Origin: Halichoerus grypus
Lineage: Eukaryota; Chordata; Mammalia; Carnivora; Phocidae
Assembly: GCF_964656455.1 (NCBI RefSeq)
Contig: NC_135717.1
Location: 9,267,033 to 9,331,032 of the forward strand
Direction of reading: 5' to 3'
DNA: 64,000 nt
Below the pieces are notes generated by a model. The model was not told the DNA's origin. It made no database searches and was given only the letters and a program-made list of their open reading frames with translations. This document shows positions 51,723-63,149 of this stretch, one piece after another. How positions within the stretch are numbered: the stretch's first letter is position 1; the number at the start of each line of letters is the position of its first letter. Both the position numbers and the translations under genes were made by a program.

Positions 51723-51952
51723 ATATAAATCATAATATAAATAATAAAAATAGGGATTTTCCTAGTCAGGTTCACCAATAACCTCCCATTGCCAAATCCA
51801 CTGGATCCTTTAAAAATGTTTTTTAGTATGAAGTATTTCAAACCTCAGAAATATACAGAGGATAATATAATGAATATTATTTTATCTGTCACCTACATAT
51901 ACCAAATATTTATATTTTGCCATGTTTCAAATCTTTAAAAATAACAATACAG

Positions 51953-52168
51953 GGCGCCTAAGTGGCTCAGTCGGTTAAGCATCTGCCTTCGGCTCAGGTC
52001 ATGATCTCAGGATCCTGGGATCGAGTCCCACATGGGGCTTCCTGCTCAGCAGGGAGTCCACTTCTCCCTCTCCCTCTGCCCCTCCCCCCCCCGCTAATGT
52101 GCACTCTCTCTCATGCACACGCGCTCTCTAATAAATAAAATCTTTAAAAATAAATAAATAAACAAAAT
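51953..52168 (+). mobile_element. SINEC
   Basis: agggcgcctaagtggctcag to an aaataaataaataaac tail; flanked by aaaaataacaat. Confidence 0.95.
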
Positions 52169-52555
52169 AAAAATAACAATGCATTAGTGATACAATTGAA
52201 GTTCCTTTGTGTATGCCACCGGGATGCCATTCCCTTCTTTCTCTTCCTTTCCAGGGGTGAACATAATGTTGAAGTTGTGTGTTTTCTTCCCATGCATGCA
52301 ATTATTATCTTTATATATATAGGTATCCATATTAGGTATATTATTATTTAGTATCCTTTAATTTTGCATGTATCATTATGCTACTTTGCTTTTTCCACTT
52401 AACATTGTTTTTGACATTTATCCATATTCTATATGTACAACATTGAATTATCTTTAATAGTAAGTGCTTTTGGCACACAAAGGTCACAAAGATTATCTCC
52501 TATGTTTCCTTCTAGAAATTTTATAGTTTTGCCCTTTATTTAGTTCTCTGATCCT

Positions 52556-52663
52556 TTTTTTTTTTTTTTTTAAGTAACCTCTGTGCCCAAGGTGGAACTC
52601 AAACTCAAGACCCTTAGACCAAGATTCACATGCTCTACCGACTGAGCCAACCAGGTGCCCCTC
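52556..52663 (-). mobile_element. Short old-type SINEC
   Basis: T tract, gtaacctctgtgcccaaggt, then gactgagccaaccaggtgcccc. Confidence 0.88.
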
Positions 52664-52744
52664 CCTGGTCCATTTTGAATTAATTTTTTGTGTATGGTGT
52701 GAGGTAGGGACTGAGATTAATTTTGTTCCAAATGGATATCTAGT

Positions 52745-53296
52745 GTGGGCATTTTATAATATGCTCACAAATTCTTTGATACTCCTGTCTTCAAAAGCTA
52801 GAACCTAATTCTTCTTAGGTGTGGGCTGTACTTAATGACTTGATTTTAATGAACAGAATGTGATAGAAATGATGGTGTGTGACCCAAAATTAAGGCATAA
52901 AAGGCATTTTGGCTTCCCCCATGCTCTCTCTCCTTGGATTACTCACTGTGTGGGAAGCCAGATGCCGTATGTTGAGGACAACGAACCAACCTTATGGAGA
53001 GGTCCACATGGTGAAGAACTGAGGCCTTCTGCCAATGGCTGGCAAGGAACTGGGGCGTTCTCTGAATACTAAATGAGTAAGCTATCTTGAAAGCAAATCC
53101 GGCAGCACTAGTTGAACCTTCATATGACTGCAGCCCTCACTGATGCCTTGACTGCCACCTCATGAGAGCTCCTGAGCCAGAACCACCCAGGTAAGCCACT
53201 CTCAAATTCCTGACTCACAGAAACTGTAAGATAAATGTTGATTTAAGCCACTAAATTGTGGAATAATTGTTCTGCAGTAATAGAGAACTAATACAT
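52745..53296 (+). mobile_element. MLT1-like LTR (ERVL-MaLR)
   Basis: About 550 bases starting TGTGG and ending caactaataca-like (gcagtaatagagaactaataca), with ccactaaattgtggaataat before it: the MLT1 3' end. A solo LTR inserted in L1, with no internal genes. Confidence 0.75.
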
Positions 53297-55133
53297 CCAG
53301 TATTCCGGCATCTTCCGCATTGAATTACAATGGTGCCAATATAGGACATCAGCCAACTACCTATATATTAGTCTTTTTTTCTGGATTCTCTATTCTGTTC
53401 CCGTAAACTATATGTCTGTTTATGCCAATAAACAGCATACTGTCTTCATTGCTATAACTTTTACTGTAGTCTTCAAGTCAGGTAATGTAAGTCCTCCAAC
53501 TTTGTTATTGTTGTTTCTTATGTCAAAATTGATTTGGCTATTCTGGGTTCTTTTCCATATATATTTTAAATCAGTTAGTTGATTTCTACAAGGAAAAAAA
53601 ACCTACTGGGATTTTCATTGGTACTGCACCGAATCTATAGTTCAACATAAGGATAATGGCTATCTTAACAATATTGACTCTTCCAATCCATGAACATGTA
53701 TCTCTCCATTTATTTAGGTTTTCTTTAATTTCTCTCAAAAATGTTTTGCAGATTTGTGTAATGTTTTAGTGTAGAAGTTTTGCATGTATTTTGTTAAATT
53801 TTAAATATTTCATGTTTTATGCTATTATAATTGGTATTGTATTTTTAAGTATATAATTTTAATTTTGCTGTAATTGATTTTTATATACTGATCCCGTTTT
53901 GTTTCATGTACTCTTGCTCAGTTCACTCATTAGCTCTAGCAGTTCTTTTGTAGATTGCATCAGATTTTCTCTGAACACAAATCCTGTGATCTGCAAATAA
54001 GGAACATTTTTACTTCTTCCTTTCCAATTCGTATGTTATTTCATTCTTTTTCTTGCCTTGATTGCCCTCATAATGTTGAATGGAACTAATGAGAGTGGAC
54101 ATCCTTACCTTGTCCCAGTCTTTCCTCACTAAGTGTGTGTGTATGTGTGGTGATAATATTGAAGAACTACTCTCGTAACAAATTTCAAGTATACAATACA
54201 GTATTGTTAATTATTGTCATCATAATATATCCCCAGAACTTATTCATTCATAGCTGAAAGTTTGTACTCTGTACCCTTTGGCCAACATATCTCCATTTCC
54301 CTCACCACCCCCAGGCCCTGGCAAGCGCCATTCTACTCTCTATTTCTATGAGTTTGATTTTTTTAGATTCCACATATAAGTGAGGACATACAGTATTTGT
54401 CTCTGACTTATTTCACTTAGCATAATTCCCTCAGGATCCATCCATGTTGTCACAAAAAGCAGGATTTCCTTCTTTTTATGGCTGAATATTCCATTCTATG
54501 TACATACCAAATTGTCTTCATGCAGTCACCCATAGATGGACACTTAGGTTATTTCCATGTCTTACTCATTGTGAATAATGCTCTGATGAACATGGAGACA
54601 GCTCTCTCTTCAAGATCGTGATTTCATTTCCTTTGGCTATATACCCAGAAGTGAGGTTACTGGATATATGGTAGTTATATTTTTTATTTTTTTTTTTTGA
54701 GGAACTGCCAAACTTTTTTCCACAGCCATATTTGAGGGTTCCAGTTTCTCCACATCCTCACCAACACTTACTTTCCTTTCTTAAATTATTATTATAGTCA
54801 CCCTAGTAGGTATGAAATGGTATCTCATAGTGGTTTTGATTTACATTTCTCTAATGACTAGTGATACTGATTTCATGTCCTTTTTGGCCATTTGTGTATC
54901 TTTTGAGAAGTATCTATATGAGTCCTTTGCTTATTTTTTAATTGCACTATTCCTCTTTTTGTTGTTGAGTTGTAGAGACTTGCTATATATTCTGGATGTT
55001 AAACTCTGATCAGATATCGGATCTGCAAATATTTTCTCCCATTCTGTGGATTGTCTTTGCACATTCTTGATAATCACCTTTGATGCACAGAAGTTTTTTA
55101 TTTTGTTGAAGCCCAATTTAGTTTTTCTTTCCT

Positions 55134-55378
55134 TTTTTAAAGATTATTTTAGAGAGAGTGCACGCGAGGGAGAGAGAGTGGGGAGGGAGGGGGAGAGAGA
55201 GTGGGGAGGGAGGGGGAGAGAGAGTGGGGAGGGAGGGGGACACAGAGAGAGAGAATCTCAAGCAGACTCCCCTCTGAGTATGGAGCCTGATGCAGGGCTT
55301 GATCTCACAACCCTGAGATCATGACCTGAGCCAAAACCAAGAGTTGGAGGCTTAACCAACTGAGCCACCCAGGTGCCC
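55134..55378 (-). mobile_element. SINEC carrying a 24-base minisatellite
   Basis: Tail tttttaaagattattttaga, head gagccacccaggtgccc; flanked by ttagtttttcttt. About three 24-base units (gagagagagtggggaggg...) at 55166-55240. Confidence 0.93.
55166..55240. repeat. Minisatellite, about 3 x 24 bases
   Basis: Purine-rich unit of the form GAGAGAGAGTGGGGAGGG plus AGGGGG, repeated nearly exactly. Confidence 0.9.
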
Positions 55379-56690
55379 TTAGTTTTTCTTTTGTTGTTAA
55401 TGCTTTTGATATGAAATCCAAGGTCATAAAGATTTACCCCTGTGTTTTCTTTGTGGAAATTTTATGCTCTTAACTTTCATATTTAGGTTAGTTGATTCTT
55501 TTTCAGTTTTGTTTTGCATATTTGGAACCCTTGCAATTCCATATGAATTTGAGGGTTGACTTTTCTATTTCTACAAAAAAAAAAGCTGTTGAAATTCTGA
55601 TAGGGATTGCCTTGAATTTGTAGTTTGCTTTGGGTAGTATTGTTGTCTTAACAGTAGTAAGTCTTCTAATCAACAGGGGATGTCTTTCTATTTGTTTAGG
55701 TCTTCTTTAATTTCTTTCAGCAGTGTTTTGTAGTTTTCAGTGTACAAATCTTTGGTTAAATTTATTCCTAGGTATTTTAGTGTCTTAGATTCTACTGTAA
55801 ATGGAATTGCTTTCTTAATTTCTTTTTTGGATTATTTATTGCTGATGTATACAAACACAGTTGAACACAATTGATTCTGTAAGTTGATCTCAAACCCTAC
55901 AACTTTGTTGATTTTGTTTATTATAAACTCTAGTGGCTTTCTTACGAATTTTTTGGGATTTTCTGTATAGGATCATGTCTTCTACAAATAGAGATGGTGT
56001 TACTGCTTCCTTTGGAATTTGAATGTATTTTATTTCTTTTTCTTGTCTAGTATCTCTGGCTAGAACTTCTAGTTGAGTGTTGAGCAGCAGTGGCTAAAGC
56101 GTGCATCCTTTTCTTGTTCTTGCTCTTACAGGTACAGTTTCAGTCTTCCACCACTGAATATGCTATTAAACATGGAGTTTTCATAAATACCTTTTATCAC
56201 GTTGAGGAATTTTCTATTTTTGCTTTTCTGAGAGTTCTTATCATGACAGGATGTTGGATTTTGTCAAATGTCTTTTCTGCATTAATTGAGATGCTTATGT
56301 ATTTTTCCTTTGTTCGATTAATGTGATGTATTACATTGATTTCCATATATTGAACCAGCCTTACATCCTTAGGATAAATACCACTTGGTCGTGGTGTATA
56401 ATGCTTTTTATATGCCAGATTTGGTTTGCTGGTATTTTGTTCAGGATTTTTGCATCTGTCTTCATAAAGGATATTGGTCTATAGTTTTCTTATGATGTCT
56501 TTATCTGGTTTTGGTATCTGCTCTCATAGAATGACTTACAAAGTGTTCCCTCCTCTTCTATTTTTTGGAAGAATTTGAGAATAGTTGGTGGTAATTCTTT
56601 AAATTTTTGGTAGAATTCACCAGTGAAGCCATCTGGTTCTCATCGTTATTTGTTGGGAGGTTTTAAATTATTGATTCAGTCTTTTTACTT

Positions 56691-56880
56691 TTTAAAAAAA
56701 ATATATTTTGTTTATGTATTTAGAGAGCGCATGCAACTGGGGGAAGGGGGAGAGGGAGAAGGAGAGAGAAAATCCCAAGCAGACTCCACCTTGAGTGTGG
56801 AGCCATATGCGGGGCTCAGTCTCACAACCCTGAGATCATGACCTGAGCTGAAACCAAGAGTCAGTGCCACCCAGGCACTC
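56691..56880 (-). mobile_element. SINEC
   Basis: ttttgtttatgtatttagag to gtgccacccaggcactcc; flanked by cagtc(c)tttta. Confidence 0.9.
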
Positions 56881-56918
56881 CAGTCCTTTTATTTGTTATA
56901 GGTCTATTGAGATTTCTA

Positions 56919-57461
56919 TTCTAGCAAAATAAATCAGTCAGAGAAAGACAAATACCATATGATTTCACTCATATGTGGAATTTAAGAAACAAAACAGATG
57001 AACGTATGGAAGGGGGGAAAAAGAGAGGGAAACAAACCATAAGAAACTCTTTTTTTTTTTTTTAAGATTTTATTTATTTAATTGACAGAGGGAGATACAG
57101 CAAGAGAGGGAACACAAGCAGGGGGAATGGGAGAGGGAGAAGCAGGCTTCCCGCCGAGCAGGGAGCCTGATGCGGGGCTCGATCCCAGGACCCTGGGATC
57201 ATGACCTGAGCCAAAGGCAGACGCTTAACGACTGAGCCACCCAGGCGCCCCACTGTAAGAAACTCTTAACAATAGAGAACAAACTGAGGGTTGATGCAGG
57301 GAGGTAGTTAGGGGATGGGCTAGATGGGTGATGGGTATTAAGGAGGGCACTTATTGTGATGAGCACTGGGTGTTGTATGTAAGTGATGAATCACTGAATT
57401 CTACTCCTGAAACCAATATTGCCCTGTAATGTTAAGTAACTAGAATTTAAATAAAAATTAA
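56919..57461 (+). mobile_element. Younger L1 3' end inserted in the old L1
   Basis: Carries atgatttcactcatatgtgg, gatgagcactgggtgttgta and gaatcactgaattctactcc, the carnivore L1 3' end. Flanked by agatttcta at 56910-56918 and 57462-57470; itself broken by a SINE. Confidence 0.9.
57048..57251 (-). mobile_element. SINEC inside the younger L1
   Basis: T15 tail to gccacccaggcgcccc; flanked by aagaaactctt. Confidence 0.96.
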
Positions 57462-58495
57462 AGATTTCTAGTCCACCTTCAGTTGGTTTAATTTGCATAT
57501 TGCTAGGCAATTGTCCATTTCATTTAGATTATCTCATTTGTTGGTGTATTCATGGTATTCTCTTATAATCCTTTTTTATTTCTCTAAGGTTGGTAGTAGT
57601 GTCCCACTTTCATTTCTGATTTTAGTTATGTCTTCTCTTTTTTTTGTCAGTCTATCTATAGGTTTGCCCATTTTGTTGATATTTCCAAAGAACCAACTTT
57701 TTGGTTTTATTGATTCTCTATTGTTTTCTACTCTGTATATCATTAATCTCCATTCTAATCATTATTATTTCCTTTCTTCTGCTAGCTTTGTAGATAGTTA
57801 GCTCTTTTTTTCCTACTTCTCCATGGTATAAAGTTAGGTTATTGATTTGAGATCTTTCCTCATTTTAAATGTAGGCATTTACAACTATACATTTCTTTCT
57901 GAGCACTGCCCTCACAGCATCCCATAAATTTAATTATGTTATGTTTTCATTTGATTTGTGATTTCTTCCTTGACCCACCGTTTATTTAAGAGTGTTGTTT
58001 AATTTCCACTACTTGTGATTTTTTTCAATTTTCCTTCTGTTACTGATTTCTATCTTTATTCCTTTGTGGTGTGAGAAGATGAATGGTATGACTTCAATCT
58101 TTTAAAATTTATCAAGACTTAGTTTGTGGTCTAACTTATGCTGTATCCTAGAAAATATTCCATGTGTACTTAAGAAGGGTATGTATTCTGCTATTGTTGG
58201 GTACAGTGGTCGTGTCTGTCTTTCAGGTGTAGATGGTTTATAGTGTTGTCCAGGTGCTCTATTTCCCCGTCGAGCTTCTGTATAGATAGTCTGTCCATTT
58301 AAAGTAGTATATTGAAGTCTAACCGTTAGGGCAGAACTCTCCATTTCTCCCTTCAATTCCTTCAGTTTTTGCTTCATATAATTTGGGGCGCTGTTTTTTT
58401 TTGTTGCATATATGTTATATCTTCTTGATAAAATTGGCCCTTTTATCAATAGATAATGTCTCTGTCTCATAACGGTTCTTTTTGTTTTGGTTTGT

Positions 58496-58684
58496 TTTTT
58501 TTAAAGATTTTATTTATTTGAGAGAGAGCAGGAGTGCACTAGCGGAGGGGTGGGGGGCGGAGAGGGAGAGGAAGAAGCAGACTCCCTGCTGAGCAGGGAG
58601 CCTGACATGGGGCTCAATCCCAGGACCCTGACATGACCTGAGCCAAAGGCAGACGGTTAACCAACTAAGCCACCCAGGCGCCCC
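58496..58684 (-). mobile_element. SINEC
   Basis: ttttttaaagattttattta to gccacccaggcgcccc; flanked by cataacg. Confidence 0.95.
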
Positions 58685-58830
58685 ATAACGATTTTTTACT
58701 TAAAGTCTTTTTTGCCTAATATTACTATAGTTGCAACCGCCGGGTCTCTCATGGTTACTATTAGCATGAAATGTATTTTCCAACCTTTCATTTTCAGCTT
58801 TTTAGTGTCTTTGTGTCTAAAGTGTGTCTT

Positions 58831-59018
58831 GGGGCGCCGCGGTGGCTCAGTCAGTTAAGCTTCCAATTCTGGATCTCAGCTCAGGTCATGATCACAGGGT
58901 TGTGAGATCAAGCCCCATGTCGGGCTGTGCACTGGGTATGGAGCCTGCTTAAGATTCTGTCTTCTCTTTCTCTCTACCCCTCCCCTCTTCCTCCCTCCCC
59001 CCAAAATAAAAAAAATAC
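58831..59018 (+). mobile_element. SINEC, diverged
   Basis: ggggcgccgcggtggctcag to cccccaaaataaaaaaaata. Confidence 0.93.
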
Positions 59019-59148
59019 AGTGAGTCTTTTGTAGACAGCACCTAGTTGGATGTGTTTATCCATTCTGCCAATCTTTGCTTAATTTATATTTAAAGCAATT
59101 ACTTATAAGGAAGGACTTCTCCTTTTTCCTATTTGTTTTCTGTGTTAT

Positions 59149-59336
59149 ACTTTTTTTTTTTTTTTTTTTTACTTTTGAGAGAGAGAGTGACAGAGAGAAC
59201 GAGAGGGGTGAGGGTCAGAGGGAGAAGCAGACTCCCTGCTGAGCAGGGAGCCTGATGCGGGACTCAATCCAGGGACTTCAGGATCATGACCTGAGCCGAA
59301 GGCAGTCGCTTAACCAACTGAGCCACCCAGGCGCCC
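59149..59336 (-). mobile_element. SINEC, first of a tandem minus-strand pair
   Basis: T tract, cttttgagagagagagtgac, end gccacccaggcgccc. Confidence 0.94.
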
Positions 59337-59456
59337 TTTTTTTTTTTTTTTTTTTTTAATTTTATTTACTTTTGAGAGAGAGAATGACAGAGAGAGAGAA
59401 TGAGAGGGGTGAGGGTCAGAGGGAGAAGCAGACTCCCCGCTGAGCAGGGAGCCCAA
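59337..59456 (-). mobile_element. SINEC, truncated second copy
   Basis: T tract, tacttttgagagagagaatg, stops at gctgagcagggagccc. gttatactttttt lies on both outer sides of the pair. Confidence 0.92.
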
Positions 59457-59807
59457 AGTTATACTTTTTTTGTCCTTCATTTTTTTCCTTCTTTTTTTTG
59501 CCTTCTTTTGTATTTAATTTTTTTGTAGTGAACCATTTTGATTCCCTCTCATTTCTTTTTGCAGGTATTTAAAAAACATTTTCTTTGTGGTTACCATGGA
59601 ATTACATTCAACATCCTAAATGTATAACAATCTAGTTTGAATTGATAACAACTTTAATAGCACACAAAAACTCTGCTCCTATACAACTCCACCCCCCATT
59701 ATTGTTGTCACAAATTACATCTCTGTATATGGTGTGCCCAATAACACAGATTTATAATTACTTTTAATGCATTTGTCCTTCAAATTATGTAAGAAAGAAA
59801 ACATGGA

Positions 59808-60004
59808 GGGCGCCCGGGTGGCTCAGTTGGTTAAAGTGGCTACCTTCTGCTCAGGTCATGATCCCAGGGCCCTGGGATCCAGCCCTGCATTGGGCTCCCT
59901 GCTCAGTGGAGAGCCTGCTTCTCCCTCTTCCTCTGCCTGCTGCTCTGCCTACTTGTTTTCTCTATCTCTCTGTAAATAAATAAATAAAATATATATAAAA
60001 AAGA
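59808..60004 (+). mobile_element. SINEC
   Basis: agggcgcccgggtggctcag to aaataaataaataaaatata. Confidence 0.94.
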
Positions 60005-60289
60005 AATAAAACACAGAGCTACTAACCAAAATACAATAATACTGGTTTTTCTGTATGCCCATATAGTTACCTTTACCAGAGATCTTTGTTTCTTCATATG
60101 GCTTTAAGTTCCTAACTCATATCCTTTCATTTCCATCAAAAGGACTTACTTTAGCATTTTATGCAGGGGGATTTGGTGTTATTGAACTTCCACAGTTTTT
60201 GTAACTGTGAATAAGTTAATTTCTTTTTGATTTTTAAAGGGAAACTTTCCTGGATATAGAATTCTTGGTTGACAGGTATTTTCTTTTGA

Positions 60290-60910
60290 CACTTCTTTTT
60301 TAATTGAGACATAAACACAGAACACTGTGTAAGTTTAAGGTGTACAGTGTGTTGATTTAATGCATTTGTGTATTGCAGTAAGACTACCATTATAGCTTTA
60401 ACTAAGAGTTCTGTCGTGTCACATAATTAACATTGTTTTTATGGTGAGAACAATTAAGTTCTAGTCTCTTAGCATCTTTGAAGTTTATAATAAAATACAG
60501 TATTGTTGACTGTAACCACTGTGTTGTGCCTTAGATCTCCAGAAGTCATTTTTCTATTAGTTGCAAGTTTGTACACTTAAACAACGTCTCCTTCTTTCCT
60601 CCACCCCCCAGCCCCTAGTAATCCCCATTCTACTCTTTGTTTCTAAGAGGTTGGAATTTTTGGGATTCCACATATAATATCATGCAGTATTTGTCTTTCT
60701 CTGACTTACCTCACTTAGCGTAATGCCCTCAGGGTCCATCCATGTTGTCTTAAATGGCAGGATTTCCTTTTCTGATGACTGAGTAGTATTTCATGGCATG
60801 CACATATCACATCTTTTTTATCCATCCATCCACTGATGGGTACTTAGGTTGTTTCCACATCTTGGCTGTTGTAAATAATGCTGTAGTAAACATGGGAGTG
60901 CAGCTGTCTT
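60290..60910 (-). mobile_element. Second L1 3' UTR segment inside the large L1
   Basis: ttttttaattgagacataaa, gttgactgtaaccactgtgt, ggtccatccatgttgtctta: a separate L1 3' part that repeats the type of text at 54150-54600. Confidence 0.7.
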
Positions 60911-62369
60911 TCACCACTTTAAATATAGTACCTCACTGCCTTCTGGCTTCCATGGTTTCAGATGATAAATCAGTTGCTAGTCTTATTGAGGATCCCTTGT
61001 ACTTGACAAGTTGCTTCTGTCTTTCTGCTTTCAAGACTTTGTCTTTATACAGTTTGATTATAATGTGTCTTGGTGTGCATCTCTTTGAGCTTATTGTATT
61101 TAGAGTTTGTTGACTTCTTGGATGTGCTGATTCATATCTTTCACCAAATTTGGAAAGTTCTGACCATTATTTTTTCAAATATTCTTTCTGTTTCTCTTTC
61201 TCTCCTCTGAGACTCCCATAATGCACATGTTCGTCTTGTTGTTGTACCACAAGTCTCTTAGTCTCTGTTCATTTTTTCTCAATCTTTTTTCTTTCTGCTC
61301 CTCAGACTGGATAATTTCAGTCAAGTTTGGTGATTCTTCTGCCTGCTCAAATCTGCTCTTGAAACCATCTAATGAATGTTTTATTTCAGGTAACGTACTT
61401 TTTAGCTTCAGAATTTCTCTTTGGTTCCTTTTTGTAATTTATCTCTTTATCAATATCTTCATTTTGCTCATACATCATTTCCCTTTAGTTCTTGAGCATA
61501 TTTAATACTTTCTTTTAAAATCTTTGGTAAGTCTAAGGGCTGGGCGCCCTCAGGGACAATCTCTGCCCATTTATTTTTGTTACTTTGAGTGGACCATACT
61601 GTCCTGTTTCTTTGCATGGCTTGTGATTGTTATTGACAATGTCATTGGACATTTGTATATTATAATGTAGTAATTCTGGAAATCTGATCTCCCCTGCCCT
61701 GCTGTTGGTTGAGCTTTTTAAAAAATTAAATCATTGAAGGCTGTAATAGTCCACTTGTTTTGTGACTTTTCCGAACTATTTTTGCAGACTATATCCTTGT
61801 CATGTGTGGTCACTGAAGTCTCAGTCATGTTGGCTTATGTTCAGCTAATGGTTTGATAGAGAGGTCCGTGAATACCAGGAGCCTAATAAAGAAGGAAAAA
61901 AACCCACTTCTCTTAGTCTTTGTAGATTGTCACCATGCTGGTTTTTTTTTTTTTTTTAACACTTATCCAGGCCTCTACTGATCCTAGGTATCAGACCAAG
62001 GTGAAAACTTAGGGTCTTGTCAGATATATTCTGAGCACACATCTTGCCCTGGGCATGCATGTGGCCTTCTAAATTCTCTCTTATACATGGGTGATTATAA
62101 ATGCCCTGATTTCCCAAAGAAACTCCCCGGCTTTCCCTCCCATACTTCAGGCAGTCTGTATTAGTCTGCTAGGGGATTGCCATAACAAAATACCAGACTA
62201 GATGGCTTAAACAATAGAAATTAATTTTTTCACAGTTCTTAGATGCCCAAAGTCCAAGATCAATGTGTTGTTAGGGCTGTCTTCTCCTGAGTCCTCTCTT
62301 CTTGGTTGCAGATGTCCATAATCACATATGGCCTTTCTCTGTACACAGACATCCCTAGGGTCTCTACGT

Positions 62370-62557
62370 TGTCTTTTTTTTTTTTTTTTAAGATTTATTC
62401 ATTTATTTTAGAGAGGAGGACGGAGAGGGGCAGAGCAAGGGAATCCTCAAGCAGACTCCCAGCTGAGCTGGGAGCCTGACGTGGGGCTCAGTCCCAGGAC
62501 CCTGAGATCATGACCTGAGCTGAAACCAAGAGTCGGACACTTAACCAACTGAGTCAT
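62370..62557 (-). mobile_element. SINEC
   Basis: T16 tail to ttaaccaactgagtc, where the head is cut short. Confidence 0.92.
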
Positions 62558-62634
62558 TTCTACCTCTTCTTATAAGGACACTAGTCATCTTGGATTAGGG
62601 CTTCACCCATATGACTTCACTGAAGTTTAATTAC

Positions 62635-62844
62635 TTTTTTATTTTTTTATTTTTTTTAAAGATTTTATTTATTTATTTATTTGAGAGAGAGAGAGAGAGA
62701 AACAGCATGAGAGGGGAGAGGGTCAGAGGGAGAAGCAGGCTCCCCGCCGAGCCGGGAGCCCGATGTGGGACTCGATCCCAGGACTCCGGGACCATGACCT
62801 GAGCCGAAGGCAGTCGCTTAACCAACTGAGCCACCCAGGCGCCC
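62635..62844 (-). mobile_element. SINEC
   Basis: ttttttaaagattttattta to gccacccaggcgccc; flanked by ttaattac. Confidence 0.95.
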
Positions 62845-62874
62845 TTAATTACCTTTTTAAAGAACCTATCTCTG

Positions 62875-63065
62875 GTGCACCTGGGTGACTCAGTTGGTTA
62901 AGCATCTGCCTTCAGCTCAGGTCATGATCCCAGGGTCCTGGGATGGAGTCCCACATCGGGCTCCTTGCTCAGCGGGAGCCCTTCTCCCTCTCCCACTCCC
63001 CCTGTTTGTGCGTGCTCTCTCTCTCTCTCTGTCAGGTAAATAAATCTTTTTTAAAAATTTAAATA
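62875..63065 (+). mobile_element. SINEC
   Basis: ggtgcacctgggtgactcag to aaataaatcttttttaaaaa; flanked by aacctatctc. Confidence 0.94.
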
Positions 63066-63149
63066 ATAACCTATCTCCAAATAGAGTTACATTGAGGATT
63101 GGGGTTCAGCATATATATTTTGGGGAAACAAAATTCAGTCTGTAACAGT

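Larger units (their letters stand above)
52180..54125 (-). mobile_element. Old L1 (3' UTR and ORF2 3' part), interrupted
   Basis: Reverse L1 text: gtgtatggtgtgaggtaggg, ttggctattctgggttcttt, gaatggaactaatgagagtg. Interrupted by the SINE at 52556 and the LTR at 52745. No intact frame. Confidence 0.75.
54130..61720 (-). mobile_element. Old near-full-length L1, heavily interrupted
   Basis: In reverse: 3' UTR (ggatccatccatgttgtcac at 54435), ORF2 (gattgccttgaatttgtagt at 55602; gaatggtatgacttcaatct at 58081; gcatatagttggat-like at 59040), then the 5' part (ttcagactggataatttcag at 61301). At least eight later insertions and many stops; no functional protein is called. Confidence 0.75.
62155..63146 (-). 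mobile_element. MLT1-like LTR broken by three SINECs
   Basis: Pieces at 62155-62369, 62558-62634, 62845-62874 and 63066-63146 (tgtattagtctgctagggga ... aattcagtctgtaaca) join in LTR order, reverse strand. Solo LTR, no genes. Confidence 0.8.

Noticed and set aside
54130..61720. Active L1 with intact ORF2
   Set aside because: Frames are broken by stops and many insertions.
6555..63065. tRNA-Lys genes
   Set aside because: tRNA-like heads are parts of SINEs with CT-rich bodies and A tails; no copy has an intact cloverleaf context of a real tRNA gene.
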